A stretch of 64,000 bases of DNA from Stenogyne calaminthoides (GCA_037126765.1 JBBCBC010000033.1:11050085-11114084), one strand, 5' to 3'. Positions 22,107 through 35,176 are shown, counted from the stretch's first letter. The notes: generated by a model from the letters alone, not told the origin. A program made the numbers and translations.

Positions 22107-25100
22107 TCAGAAAAGTTTGAGCTTAAAAACAGCTGATCCTGAGTAGTCTTCTGATTCTTCAGTCTCTGGGCTTGTATCCTTCTGGCATTTCTCTTTGATC
22201 TTGAGGGATGTTGAAAATCCGGTATAGTTTCCATTTGACATCATTGATCTGCTGAGGATCAGTTATGCGCGCTTTGCTCAGGATGTCAAAATAGAACCTT
22301 TGAAATGCCAGTCTGTCAAATGAGCCATCTACCTTATTCTAGTAATCCAACACATCATACTCTTGGCGAGATATTTTTACATTGATTATTTTGGCCTCAT
22401 TTTCCAGATACTTCAGAAAATCTGGATATTTGTTTTCCAACCAGTTGAGGAATTCTCAGATCGGAGATTCTTCTTGTGGAACAAGATCTAAAACAAAAGC
22501 ATCCAGAAGCCATTCACTTCTGATCTTATTCCATTCCTCAAACCTCTTAGCATGTGCAGCAGTTTTCGGAATGATCTCATCAATTCTTTCTGGCAGCTGA
22601 GGTTCTGGTCCAGATTTTCCAACTTTTCCTTTCTTTGCCCTCGATCTGTATTTCTTTTTCAGATCTTCAGCCTCTGCCAATTTTTCTGTCCTTCTTCTTC
22701 TTCACTTATTCGGGCTTCTTCAGCAATCTGCTCTTTAGACAGTTTCTCAGCCAGTTTCTTATCGGCCTCAGATCTCATTGTCTTCTTGTGACTTTCTTAG
22801 TTTGAGTGGATCGGTACAAGTTGTGATGTCCCAGCTCTTGACTACCTTTCTTGCCTTTGACTTTTCCATCTTTTTGAGAAATTTAGATTAAAAAAAGATC
22901 CGGATGGTCTAGTCTTTGTCCATAGGATTCAACCGTGCGAATCGGGTCTTCTGTTGTTTTGATAGTGTCAAGTTGGTTTCTCAATCTGTCCTCCCCCTTT
23001 TTGGTTTGATCAAAAAAGAGCTTTGAGGTGGGAAGTCGAGATCCAAAGCTGACTGATATCGCCTTGTTAAGATCTTCAACAGATAAACCTTGAGCTTGAG
23101 CAGATAGACTTTGAATCTTCGAGATCAGCTCAGTCTTGACAGATTCCACGACAGTAGAGATGGTAAGAATTAGTTTGTCAAGTTTCTCTTCAGTCATTTC
23201 TAGCTTTTCAGTGAGCATCAGAAAAGAAACTTGTTGTTGATCAACTTGAACTAGCTTGTCATCAACTGACTTTTTAAACTCGGTGATCGGGTTGGTCACG
23301 GTTTGAAGAATTGATCTTTGATTGCCTCAACTGGGAAATAGCCAATTCAGATTGATCTGTTATTTCTTTGAGGTCAATCGCCTCGATCGGTTATTGTGTT
23401 GCTAAGTTGATTAGCCACACTCCCTCAATTCTTCTTCTTTTCGGAGATCTTTGAAACTTGATCTGATCTCCTGAAGTTGATCAGCGGTGATGTGATTTGT
23501 AGGAATGTTTTGCGTCACCTGATCTCTTTCAATTGTTTGCGCCTCCAGTGGTTGGTCATGAACTGCAGCATCAGTTCCACTATCATCGGCAGCTCCCACA
23601 TCCTTCATAGGAACATCTGCTTCAGGAGCTTCTTGTGAGCTCCGAGTTCACCTTGTTCATCAATCGGCTTCTGTGGATCGAGCTTTGATTGATTCAAAGA
23701 AGTTATCGGCTCATTTGGTGATCTACTTGAGCGATTTCTTCATATCGAAATCAAAATCGCAAATTCATCAAAGCACCTCCCATACGTTCTATAATCATCA
23801 TAAAATCGAGAAGCTCTTTAACTTAGGAGATCTTTCGGTGAGGATCTCCATAACTTCCTCTCTAATAACGGGATGGGCTACAATTTGTGGATACATCTCA
23901 TCAATATCTCGTTCAATTTGCATTTCGACCATTTTCCGGTGATGGTCTTGGATGATCTGGACTCGAGGAATTATTTGTTCAGATCGACTGATTCGAGTTG
24001 ATGAGATGTAGAGGGTTCTTGTGGTGTCCGAGTAGGCGGAAGTTGGGTGATTATTTGAATCTGCGGAGGTTCTATTATCGGGCAATTACGCCCGACTCTG
24101 CGGCGGTGATCTTTCAGTTCGGGTTCGTGAATGAGCTGTCGGGGTTCAAGCAGTGAAAAAGAATGAGAAATATGCTCAAGAACGGTAAGTCCGGCGGTGA
24201 ATCGATTCGAGATTGAGGAGAAGGAGATCGTTCGATCTCTTGCTTCTTCCCTCGAGAATGTTCCGGGCGAGCTCTCAACTTGGAGAAGCTTTGCTGTCGA
24301 TTTTTGGTGATTTACGTGGCTTATCGGGTTGCTCTGGCACTCCTTCTTCATCGACTTCGTCTTCGTAAAGCAGAGTCATGGAGGGCTGTTTTGCCTTCTT
24401 CGGCCTCTTCTCCCCGAGCCTTCACCGATTTTCTCTTTTTCTTTTGGGGGAGCATCCGGGTGTAGAGCGTGGTTGCCTCCTTGGTTTTCCTTTCTTCACC
24501 TTTGGAGGGTGGACCGCATATCATCATCGGTGGCCCATATATATGGTGAAGTGGTTGTGAGGAAGGCCTTGTAGGACTTGAGTCCATTCTGATCCCATTC
24601 GGCATTTGGCATTTTGTCTTTCAAAATAACTGCAACCTTGTTGAGATTACTGATCATCTTCTCCAGATAGACCTGCCTACATTCATTAACTCCAAATTTT
24701 TCATGTTCTTGGAGCAGAATGGCCTTGAGGAAGCCATGCCAATTGATATTCTTGGCTTCATCGATTATATGACCATCTTTGTACAATTTCACGGATGTTA
24801 GAGCAGAAAATTTGAACGAAATACCCATGATTGTTTTTTTATGAATGTCAAACAACAGTCGGTATTTCCTTTTTAACATAGGTCTGACAAAACCTGAGGT
24901 CTGATGTTTGTCAGCCTCTCTGAAGAGTTCATTTCTGATCAGCTCATCTTCATTCTCCCTGAGTGAGAAGAAAGTAGATTCTTCCTTTGGGCGTTTTGAA
25001 GCAGGGCGTGTTATGTCAAGATTCGACGATCGATCTCCTCTCCGTTAATCGAAGAAATCGGTTCATCTCGGGATTGTCCGTATCCACCTTCAAATTCCTT

Positions 25101-25311
25101 AAGAATTGAGTGCTTCATATTCGCATCACTTTGGATTGCGTGAGCAAAGATGAAATTTTTCAAGACCTCCTTTCTTCAGAATTTGTTCAACTTCCATGGA
25201 TTCTGGATCGCGTAACACCAAACTGTACAAATTTGTCATCGACAATTTTTGTTGCCAGTTCCGCATAGTTGAACATAATCTTTCCCATTCCGTGAGTGGC
25301 CATCTACAACA
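22107..25311 (-). pseudogene. Element C ORF3 (additional ORF after pol)
   Basis: A chain of minus-strand frames from an ATG near 25302 (MATHGMGKIMFNYAELATKI) to ~22107. It includes an N-terminal globular part (24496-24879, FKFSALTSVKLYKDGHIIDE), a Pro/Glu-rich middle and a coiled-coil part (22883-23299, LTEKLEMTEEKLDKLI). It occupies the same position as ORF3 of A, between pol and the 3' LTR. Such ORFs in Sireviruses are often called env-like, but I see no signal peptide or membrane segment here. Several frame breaks fall in patches where CTG/CAG read as CG. Confidence 0.65.
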
Positions 25312-27499
25312 AGATATACTCGATTAAAATTGTGCATAAACATAAAGATATCATGTATTGATTATCAGACCTATTCTCAGGCCTAGTAATCGATAAACAC
25401 ATACGGATATCAAGAAAAGATAAGGCATATCGCAGGATAACATATATAGACATAATCTATGTGATCAATGGATTTTAGAAAAGAAATTCATCAAATAACC
25501 AGAAACTACCAGATTCTATTTTTCGGAAAATGAGTTTGAATCGCAAGAAAACACTTTGAATCACAGAAAGTTAATTTTGAGTTTTCAGAGAATAAATCGC
25601 AAGATTTTGAGAATAAGAATACTCTGGTAGGGTTTTGATGAAACTTATAAGGAGGAGGAGGGAAAAACGAGATTGGAAGATCAACCGTTTGAAAAGTTTA
25701 AAAGATCCAGATTGAGCGGTTTTGATCGTGTGGTCAGGAAAAGCACGTACGATTGCCTTTTGGATTTAAAAGCACATTTTGTGGCAATTAATACAAGTAC
25801 CCCACATCTGCATTAAATATTTTGCAGGATATACGTCACAAAAGTAGTGTGTACTGTAAGGCAAATATTATCAGATAAAATCAGATAAGTAAGCAGTAAA
25901 CAAGGAAACAGAAATGCGTATCTGGGTGACTGATATTGTAATCAGTCAATACCACTCGTAGATGTTGATTCCACTTGTTGATCTTAGTTTTCTGCCTAAT
26001 CCTTATAATTTCCCAACTGACCTTTTCAATTGATCCGCTTCACTTTGCGTATGATTTTCCTTTTCTGATCCTCCTCGGTCAGTTGAAGTTCCCCCTTCAA
26101 CTGTTATTTCTGATTTCTTATTGACTGATATATCTGATTTGTTGAGGTATCACACTCAACTGATCTTCCTCATCTGATCAGTCTCTTATCTAATCAGATT
26201 TCAGTTGACCTAATCTGATTCAACTCAGACCAAGCCAATTCTTGGGATAAGTGTTACCGCCAAAACTTAGTTCTTGAAGAATTGAATAGTAGTCTCGATT
26301 CCCTAAGTCGGCACGATTTGACATGTGTAATAGTAGTCTGGATACTTCGTAATGTCAAATCACCGTGAATTTATCAATTAATTATCGCGTGTTTCCTACA
26401 CCTTTGTCCTTGTGATGATGATTTTCTAAAAGGCTTTGAGAAATCAAATTTGCATTTTCACCCTTGCTTGGCCTCTATAAATTGGACCAATGATTTACAC
26501 AACATAATTCATTCACCATACTTATCTTCTTTGTAAAATCATGCATTCCGTGAACCCTTATTTAAATTGAAACTTTTCGGCAAAAACCTTTACCCCTTTT
26601 TCAATGATTTCAGCTTCTCAAATCAACCCTGTGTGTCCCTTATTACTGTTTTCGTCGTCATCAAAGATTACACATACAATTGTTGCTAAGCTTCTCTACC
26701 ACCGAGGCGGCGGATCTTTGTCATGAACCGAGAAGACACTTCTCCTAACGGTATGCACCATGTGTGTCTATTGAGATGACGAAATTAAGATCAGCCAGAC
26801 TCGATCGATATAAAAACATGAGTTTGATATACGGTCTTGATCAGACAACAGCTGATCTTCGTACTCTATTTTTGCATGTGACACATGTGCCCATATGATC
26901 TTTGTATCACTTTCTTGGCACTTGTGTCCCATTTAACAGCTGGAGAGCCCATTGATTTCAGGTCTAAGGGCTCCTGGCTTAGAAATCCTTTCAACGCCGC
27001 TCTCGCTCCTAACTCCGAAGCTCTGAGGGTAGCTTTTAAGATTATTTCAAAGCCTTGTTAAGTGGGGGTAAATGAGAGCATCAGATCTTAAAATCTCTCT
27101 CTCTCCCCCTCTTCTAGGGTTAGGTTTAGGGTTTAGGGTTTATGTACTGACCTCCGGGTCCTTTTGTACTTGTAACTTGTAATGTAAATCTGACCTTCGG
27201 GTCTTTATCAATGAAAATTTCTATTATTCCATTGTTGTGTAAATTTCCTGTTTTCTTATGCGATGTAAGCTTTAATCTTGTGAATCCTTGCTTGTTGAAT
27301 TATCAGCTTAATCGACTTACAAAGTGTGAAATAACCAAACTGATTTAATCAGATAATCCTTTAATCTGATCAGTTCCTTTAATCTGATCAGTTCCTTTAA
27401 TCTGATAATCCGTAAATCTGATTGCCTTCTCATATCAGTTCCTTGATCGATCTTCCGATCGATTGAGATACCAAACTCAACTGATTCCTCTTAACCTGG
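25312..27499. other. Spacer between pol and ORF3 of element C
   Basis: No minus-strand gene is seen. On the minus strand AAACGGTTGATC (25679-25690) followed by a TATA-like CTTATAAG (25644-25651) stands before ORF3; element A has CAACCGTTGATC in the matching place. 27355-27420 repeats TCTGATCAGTTCCTTTAA-like units. The middle holds a plus-strand transcription-unit-like cassette, listed separately. Confidence 0.5.
26470..27240 (+). other. Antisense transcription-unit-like cassette inside element C
   Basis: On the plus strand, opposite to the element: a TATA-like CTCTATAAATTGG (~26475) and a C/T-rich leader. Next is a 40-codon frame from the ATG at 26604 to the TGA at 26724 (starts MISASQINPVC, holds a hydrophobic PLLLF and a Ser run), then further sequence without a long frame. 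A CT microsatellite and three telomere-like repeats (GGTTTAGGGTTTAGGGTTTA, ~27120-27142) precede a 3'-UTR-like AT-rich end near 27230. The product is unrecognised. It may be an internal antisense gene, a captured host fragment or a reversed piece of another element. Confidence 0.35.
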
Positions 27500-30400
27500 T
27501 TAGTCTCTTAACCAGCTGGTTCTGGAGATCAGTCCATCAAGCATTTTAGGTGCTTTTTCTCCAAGATCCAGAAGCCCTAGCTCATTGCATAATTCTCTGA
27601 ATTTGATCTCAGCTAGTGGCTTGGTTAGAATATCCACTTTTCTGTATATCAGTATGAATCTTTTCCATTCTGATATTCTTCTTTTCAACATGATCTCTTA
27701 TAAAATGGTGTCTGACATCCACATGCTTGCATCTTGTATGTAGAACAAGATTCTCGAGTGATTGATTGCAATAGCATTATTCGCATCGAGAATATAGGTA
27801 CATTCTTAGCTACAATGTTATAATCCTCACCGCCGACTAAGCGGAAGCGGTTGGGAGCAACGACTTCCTGCTGACCATATATTACGCCTTGATAGTAGAT
27901 GTGCCATGAATCGATGTCCGCTTCTTTGAAAACCACGAGATCGGTTTCTTCCTAAAAGCGATATGTTCACGAGGTTGACTTTTCGTCAATCTTGCAACCT
28001 CCATAATCATAATCGAATACCCATTAAGCTCTAGATTATCATATGATGGGTAAAATAAACCAAGGTTTCTTGTCCTTCAGATACTTAAGAATCCGCTTAC
28101 CGCTTCTAGGTGGCTTTGCATTGGATTTGCTCGAAATCGCACATACACCTCTTTGCGTAAAAGTGATATATCGGGTCTCTTTGGGCATCGGTATAGTAAA
28201 AGATCCAATGAGAGCCCTATATTCTTTTTGATTGGTTTTCTGACCATCCTCATTTGGATCCATCTTGAATCTAGTCAACATAGGAATTCTGGTTTCCTTA
28301 CAGTTTTGAACTCCAAACTTAGCCAATAAACTCCTAGTGTACTTTGCTTGGTAGATGAATATCCCTTCTGAACTTTGTTTAACTTGTAGACCCAGAAAGT
28401 AACTCATCTGCCCCATCATGGACATCTCGAACTTCCCTTGCATCAGCTTGCTGAATCTTTCACATAGACTCTTGTTGGGAGATCTAAAGATGATGTCGTC
28501 CACGTAAATCTGAACCATCAGAATATCTTCTCCATCTTCTATTCTGGAATAAGGTTCTATCCACTATTCCTTTAGTGAACCCCTTGTCTATCAAAACTGA
28601 GAGAGTGTATCATACCAAGCTCGAGGAGCTTGTTTCAGGCCATAAAGAGCTTTTCTTAAACAGTACACTTGGTTGCCCTTTTCAAAGCTTGGAGGTTGTT
28701 CGACATAAACTTCCTCTGCTAGTACCCCGTTTAAGAATGCACTCTTTACGTCCATCTGATACACAGTAAACCCTCTGTGGGAAGCATATGCGAAAAAGCT
28801 TGACCGAATGGCTTTCTAGGCGGCGATCGGGTACAAAGGTCTCATCATAATCAATTCCTTCTGATTGTGAATACCCCTTAGCAACAAGTCTTGCCTTATT
28901 CCTGGTTATGACATTTTTCTCATCCCTCTTGTTCTTGAATACCCACTTTGTGCCAATTACATCTTGATGAGTTGGTCTGTCCACCAGTTCCCAAACTTGA
29001 TTTCTCTCGAACTGTTCCAGCTCCTCCTGCATGGCTAGAATCCAGCTTGCGTCTTGTAGAGCTTCCTCTACTGTTGTTGGTTCCTTCATAGACAGATAAC
29101 AACAATACATGGCACTTTCACCAATCTAATGTCTAGTTTTAACTCTATCAGATGGGTCTCCGATGATCAGATCAGTTGGATGACTGGTTATCCAGATCCT
29201 TCTGTTCTGATTTGCGTCGGTTTGGAGAACTTCATCCATTTCTGATAGTAGTTCATTACTAGCGATTGGGAGTGGTGCAGAGTTATGATCCACTTGATAA
29301 GAACATGTCTCAGCTGATGTTGGACTCATCATGGTGTCGATGTCGTTGCATGGGAACTTCAGTGTTCCCCGAACCCGGATGGTTCGGTTGATATCTCTCA
29401 CCGAACTTCTTCATCGACAGTTTTTCGTACCTTAGGATCTGATTGACCTGGTGAATCAGCTAGATCTGGAATGTATACTGTTACGAGTTCTGATCCTTTT
29501 TCTTTGATCGTTAGCTGATCCATTTTCTGAACATCAGGTACTGGTTGATCTAGTACTTCTTGTTCTGAGGTAGATTTCTCTTGTTCAGAAGATGTTTCAT
29601 CAAAGACTACATGGGGTGTTTCTTCCACAACTAGGGTTCGCCTGTTGTAAACCCTGAAAGCCTTGCTAGATGAGGAATATCCTAAGAATATACCCTCATC
29701 TGACTTGGCCTCAAAAGTCTTCAACTGACTCTTCCCATTGTTGTGTATGAAACACTTACACCAAAAAAACATGGAAGTAAGAAACACGAGGTTTACGCCC
29801 TTCCACAGTTCATAGGGTGTTTTGTAGTGAGCCTTAGTCGGAAGACATCCGTTACGAGTATGACATGCGAGATTGATAGCTTACGCGCGAAACGGCTTGG
29901 TATTGCATGTTAAATTTAACATCGTCTTGGCGAACTTCTTTGAGTGTTCTGTTTCTCCGTTCTGCTACTCCATTTTGTTGTGGCGTTCTTGCAGCTGATG
30001 TCTCATGATGTATACCAAACTTAGAGCAAAAATCAGTAATAAAAGAGTTCAGAAATTTTGTACCTTTATCTTATCTGATTTTTACTATACTGACACCCTT
30101 TTCATTTTGTAATCTCTTTACTTGACTCGGGTATCTTCATTTGTCGTCTCATTCTTCTTATGTAAGAATATAACCTGTAAACTTGGAATAGTCATCCACG
30201 ATTACGAGTATATTTATTCGTCGAGAGATCGTCGCGTAATCGGGTCCAAATAGGTCCATATGAAGCAGCTGCAATACTCTGTTGGATGTCGGTCCAGGGA
30301 TTTCCTTGAATGAAGCTTTGACATGTTTTCCCTTCTGACATGCGACACATGTGATCCTTAGAAAATACCTCATTCGGAAGTCCTTCCACTAAAGACATCC

Positions 30401-30980
30401 TTGCTATCTTATTAAGAGTTTTAAAGTTCAGATGGCTCATTCTTTTGTGCCAGAACCAACTGCTACTTTTGGAACTCTTAACAATCAGGCATGCATTTCT
30501 TGGGCAACTGTTCCAATCTGCTGTGTAGATCGTCCCTTTCCTTGAACCAATTAGCAAGATCTGTTGAGTGGCTCGATTTTTGATAGTGTATTGATCAGTC
30601 GAGAACTCAACACTGAATCCGTTGTCGCAGAATTGTGAAACCGATAACAGGTTATGCTTTAGACCTTTGACATACGAGACTCGGTGACACGTACATCATC
30701 ATTCTCTAAGGTTCGAATCCTTTGGTAAAACCAAAGTTATCATCACCAAAAGAGTACACGCGGGCCCTTTTTGTTCTATGTAGGAGCTAAGGAGATGTTT
30801 GCTTCCAAATCATGTGCCTTGAGCATCCACTATCGATGTACCGGATAGTTGCTTGCACACCTCCTTTGTTTGGCGGACCCACGCGAACTGCTGTGACCAA
30901 ATCGGGCTTTAGGTACCCCTTTTGGATTGGGTCCTGAGGGGTTAGGGTTGGTTTTGGGGATCCATACAAACAGGACACTT
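27500..30980 (-). pseudogene. Element C pol (protease, integrase, RT, RNase H)
   Basis: Domains in minus-strand order: protease YIDSGCSRHM (~30820), gag-pre-integrase WFWHKRMSHLNFKTLNK (~30440), integrase start LLHMDLFGP and VIVDDYSKF (~30200), integrase C-terminal (29398-29787), RT start (28682-29110, IGTKWVFKNKRDE), RT core MVQIYVDDIIFRSP (~28510) and RNase H end (ILTKPLAEIKFRELCNELG, ~27600). Between these the frame is lost repeatedly, most heavily at 27770-28020 and 29880-30270, the same places where CTG/CAG words are replaced by CG-containing words. The copy is inactive as written. Confidence 0.88.
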
Positions 30981-30992
30981 CTATTGAGATCA

Positions 30993-33486
30993 GTTAGATC
31001 AGAAGGCCTGATTTGTCTCCCATACCTATCAACATAATCATACGTCTCTTTATATGCTTTCTGATTAGTATGATTATTAGTGTGAACCTTGGGTGACTTA
31101 GAAGACTTGGGATTTATCTTTGCTGTTTGTCTTCTTTTCATCCAGTGTGGCTCAGGTGCAGCAGCCCTAGGTTTCTGATTATAGGGGTAGGTACGACTGC
31201 TACCATCAAAAGATTCATATCTTTTTTGCATAGGTGGTTTTTGCAGTTTACCTATAGCTTGCTTATTCGGCAGCTGACCTTGATTGGGTCTCAGATTAGA
31301 CTTCCTTTTTACAGGTTGTCTTTTCTGATACCTAATCTGTTGATCAGGCTGAGGTCTCTTCAGAAGAACTGGGTTCTTCTGTTGATTCCTCGGCTGATGC
31401 TTTACCAGTTGGGGTCCATTTATGTTTCCTTTCTGATTAGGCACCTGTCTTACTTGCTCAACAGGTCTTTTTCCCTTACCAGATACAAGTTTAGCTTTTA
31501 GTGTTTCTTTGTCAGAAACTCGTTTGATTACACCTTTTTGAAGTGAATCAAACGGGGCTTTTGAGGATGTGGAAGGGTTCTCATACCCAAGTCCCTTCTT
31601 GTTAGTTGTTGTTCGAAAATAGGCGTTCATATCTTGAACAGTTTTAGATGATTTTGTGAAAACTTCTATTTTCTTGCGCAAACTATCCTCAGAAGATTTT
31701 AGACTCTCATGTAGTCGGAATAGCTCATCAAATTTAGCTTGAAGGATTTTGAAGTCATCAGCTTGTTGTTTGTTGATCGCTAGTTGATCTTTGATCTGCT
31801 TCTCCTGATCAGAAGATTTAACTTTCAGAATGTTAAGTTCCTCAGTTACCTTATGAGCAGTTTCAGCAGATTTCAGTTCAGTAGCTTTACTGAGATCATT
31901 TTCTTTAACAATCTGATTATTTCTGATCCTTAGCTTGTCATTCTCAGCTTCCACTATAGCATAAGTTTCTACTGCATTGGAGAGATCATCAAGCAATTGC
32001 TCAGAGTAGAGCTGCAGGTCAATCTCTCCAGCAGGTGTGCTAATAATAGCAGGTGTGAAAGCAGACAAGCAGAAGGTTTGGAGGTTACCTCAGATTGGTC
32101 CTCCTTGGCCATCAGGCAGATCTCATCGTCATCTGAAGAGAATATCAGATCTTCATTCTCATAGAAGTTAACAGCACTGCTTATCAGACAGAAATCTTCT
32201 ACAGATGAGTACCCAGAATCCTCAGAGGGCAGATAGGAATCATCAATTCCAGATGTGTCAGCGACCATGGCTTTTCTGTCCCTATAACGTTTCTCTCTTC
32301 TGTTCCGCTTTTCTTCCCTTTCTTTTGGTGTCAGGTCTGGGCAATCTGCGCTGTAGTGACCTGGTTTCTCAAAGTTGAAACACGCTCCATGATCCACGGA
32401 ACCTTTTCTTCCAAGTGAATCATTCCGTCAGTAGGATCTATCAGGTGACTTCCCTTTCTGTTAGTAATCTGAACTCCTTCTGTCAGATCTGTTATCTCTT
32501 CTCTCATCAGTCAGATTATCTCTTTTCTTTTCTTCTCTGTGATCTCTTCGATCATCAGATCTGGTTCTTTCTGGAGATCTGTTAGCTGATCTCCTATCTC
32601 TTCCTCGGCTATGTTGATAATATTTATAGAATCTTCGATACTTACCAAGTTGAATATTTGATTTTTCAAGTTTCCTGGTAAGCAGAGCGATCTGTTCTGC
32701 CTGACTTATTATGTTTCCAATAGGTTCAGTGGCCTTCGATCTGCTGCTGGTTACTTTAAACGCAACTAATTTAGACGTTGAGGCTTCAATAGGCGTCTCG
32801 TCTTCATCTGCTTGTCCTCTTTCGATTAAGTCGAACTGTTGAGCTTTAAGGCTTAGGAACAAGCTACTCGGCTTCATCTTTGAAATGTCTTGGCAATCCT
32901 TGATTACCGTGACTTTCATGTCCCATTTCTTGGTGAGAGATCTTAAGATCTTGTAGTTGATATCTTTGTCTGGCATCTCTCTACCAAGTTCTCATAGCTT
33001 ATTTACTGACATAGTAATCCTTCCATCGAGCTCGTTGATGGTCTCGTTGGGCAGCATCTTCAGTTTTTTGAACTTCACCAGTTTGGCTTGTAGACGACTG
33101 TCTTTGATCTGATCATTTCCTTCGCATATCTCAGCTAGAGTATCCCACATTGCTTTCGCAGTTTTGAGATATTTTATCTTCTCCTTGGTGACTTTATCCA
33201 TCGTCTTCATGATTATATGCCTGGCGATTGTATCTAGAGTATACAGCTTTCTTTCCTCTGCATCCATCAAGGCTGGGCTTTTTCGCACAAGACTTCCTGT
33301 GGCAAAGTCTGGATCTCCTCCAACTGCAGGGTTGTCGTGATATATGATGATGGGTCCTCTTTCAATGACTTCCATCATTCTGCCACTTATCGATCCTAGA
33401 TGGTTGCACATATATATGGCCCAATCTGCATACTCATCAATTGAGAACTTTGGCAAATCATGATACATACCAGAGGTATTATCCAT
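30993..33486 (-). pseudogene. Element C gag with long coiled-coil and basic C-terminal region
   Basis: Begins MDNTSGMYHDLPKFSIDEYADW at 33486, with capsid sequence to 32992 (AKAMWDTLAEICEGNDQIKD). After a stop it continues from 32976 with an Arg/Asp-rich basic-acidic stretch (~32470-32590). A zinc knuckle CFNFEKPGHYSADC at ~32350-32392 has Phe in place of the second Cys. The last segment, 30830-32068, has a coiled coil over about residues 20-150 and a Lys/Arg/Gln/Pro-rich tail. Breaks are at 32992, near 32460 and a frame change near 32070. Confidence 0.85.
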
Positions 33487-33608
33487 GTTGAGTGATTTGG
33501 AAAAACGAATGAGTTTTTAAAACGGTTTTTCAAGATCTGTTCAAATGACCACAAAGATTCTTCCTTAAGAATCGATGATACTCAAAGCCAGTGGTCTGTA
33601 GAACCACT

Positions 33609-33620
33609 GCTCTGATACCA
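33609..33620 (-). promoter_or_regulatory. Primer-binding site of element C (initiator tRNA-Met)
   Basis: TGGTATCAGAGC on the minus strand two bases after the 5' LTR, the same primer as elements A and B. Confidence 0.93.
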
Positions 33621-33622
33621 CT

Positions 33623-35176
33623 TGTAGGTCCCGAACGGGTTTTGTGAGGGCAGAAGTCTAGAGGGGAGGGGTGAATAGACTTCTGAAAACTTTTTGTGCA
33701 GATCAGGTGTGGAAGTTGTTAGCCTGATCAGAGTGCAAGTGAATCAGTTTGGACTGATATCTAACTTACTGAACGCCTGAAGGCAGATTAGTTTGGTATC
33801 TATCAGTTTAACTGATTGTGCGGAAGCTAAGTTTTACCCGTGTGAAAAACCAGTTTTAATAAATCAGATTCCAAAGTCAGTCTTTCAACCAGTTGACTAA
33901 AGTGTCAAACTTGATCAGATCAGAAGCTTGGTGCTAGCTGGTCTTAACTTAGAACATGTATGCAGCTTTAATTAGGTTGTGTGCAATTGTGTAAAACAGT
34001 TAATCAAAGCAGGTAAAAGCACACAAGATTTATAGTGGTTTGGAAAAACCAGTCCTACGTCCACTCTTCCCTATCACAAGGGGCACCAACTAAACCAACT
34101 GGACTTAGATTTTTGTGTTAGTCCAACACAGTACACCAACAGATATTTAAAGAGTTCTCAGTCAACCGATCCCAGAAATCAGAACTAGAAACCCTAGTCT
34201 GAAATCTTGCTAAACAACTTAACCTAACTTTGGGTTTTGGGTAAGATTGTTTTGGTTCCAACTTTGAAATCTTTTCTAGTTTTTAAGTAGCCTATCAGCT
34301 AGATGAAAAGATTTATGTGCTAAGATCTTATGGGATGAACACTTAGAAAATAATCTTCAAGTTCGTGTTCTTCGTGCGGAAATCTGATTATAGCTTGAGC
34401 TTCTTGATAGTTTCCGTGGTTCACTCTGAAGTGTAATCCCATATTTATAGACCTCGAAATCAAAGAGCCGTTGGAGAGCAATTTGAATTTCAGGCTATAT
34501 TTTGTAGACTTGCAGGATTGATGTGGCGTCTTGAGGCGGCATGGCGAAAAAGTGAATAGTGTCTTTTATAGCCGTAGAGAAAGAAAAGACCAAATCCGTA
34601 ATTGCGGCTCCCGATCATACGTGTCTTGTCCTTATTGGTTAATGAAGCACTTTTTCGGTGTTGTTCTACCAACTAAGGTTGACATTCTTCTTGTTCGAGA
34701 TCATCGACGTATGATTTGGTGAAACATCGATTTTCACTGGTGGTGACCGATCGAAAAAAAGCGATCGGTCACCGATAGAGTCTTCGGTGCGGTTGTCTTA
34801 GCTTCAACTAGCGGACTCTACCGATGTAGGTCTTTCGTGCGATCTTCGGAAGTCATCGATCTCCAAGTCTTCGAATTTGAGCTTCATGACTTCAACTGAG
34901 ATATCTGACTTTATCAGATCGATCTGATCTTCTGTCCTTCTCTTGCCTTCTGGCCTGTCGGATATCAGCTGTTCTTCAGATCTTCAGAACGGACCTATAC
35001 ATATTGAGGTTCCCCCTCAATATGTGACCTATCTTCTACATCAGTTGTTCTATACAATAATTATCAACTGGTATCCTATAACTGGTAATAAAAACATCGA
35101 TACCTACTTGAATGTCCGATCGTGGTCCTATTACATGTGTTTTAGAACTTTCATCAAAACTCTAAATTTCCCAACA
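33623..35176 (-). repeat. 5' LTR of element C
   Basis: 1554 bp, the same termini as the copy at 20400-21948 and the solo LTR at 3315-4891. A TATA-like TATAAATATGGG (minus) lies near 34445. Confidence 0.92.

Larger units (their letters stand above)
20400..35176 (-). mobile_element. Element C: Sirevirus-like copia retrotransposon inserted in gag of A
   Basis: Minus-strand element of 14.8 kb: 5' LTR 33623-35176, primer-binding site 33609-33620, gag ~31000-33486, pol ~27520-30980, spacer, ORF3 ~22110-25311, polypurine tract 21949-21962, 3' LTR 20400-21948. The flanks ACTGT (20395-20399) and ACTGT (35177-35181) are a perfect target duplication. Gag and pol are broken in many places. The same family left the solo LTR at 3315-4891. 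Confidence 0.93.

Noticed and set aside
24280..24574. Hydrophobic plus-strand frames over element C ORF3
   Set aside because: They are antisense shadows of the Glu/Lys-rich ORF3 and coincide with a corrupted CTG/CAG patch.
27115..27142. Telomere-type repeats as a chromosome end or fusion site
   Set aside because: Only about three units, inside a retrotransposon; too short to be telomeric DNA.
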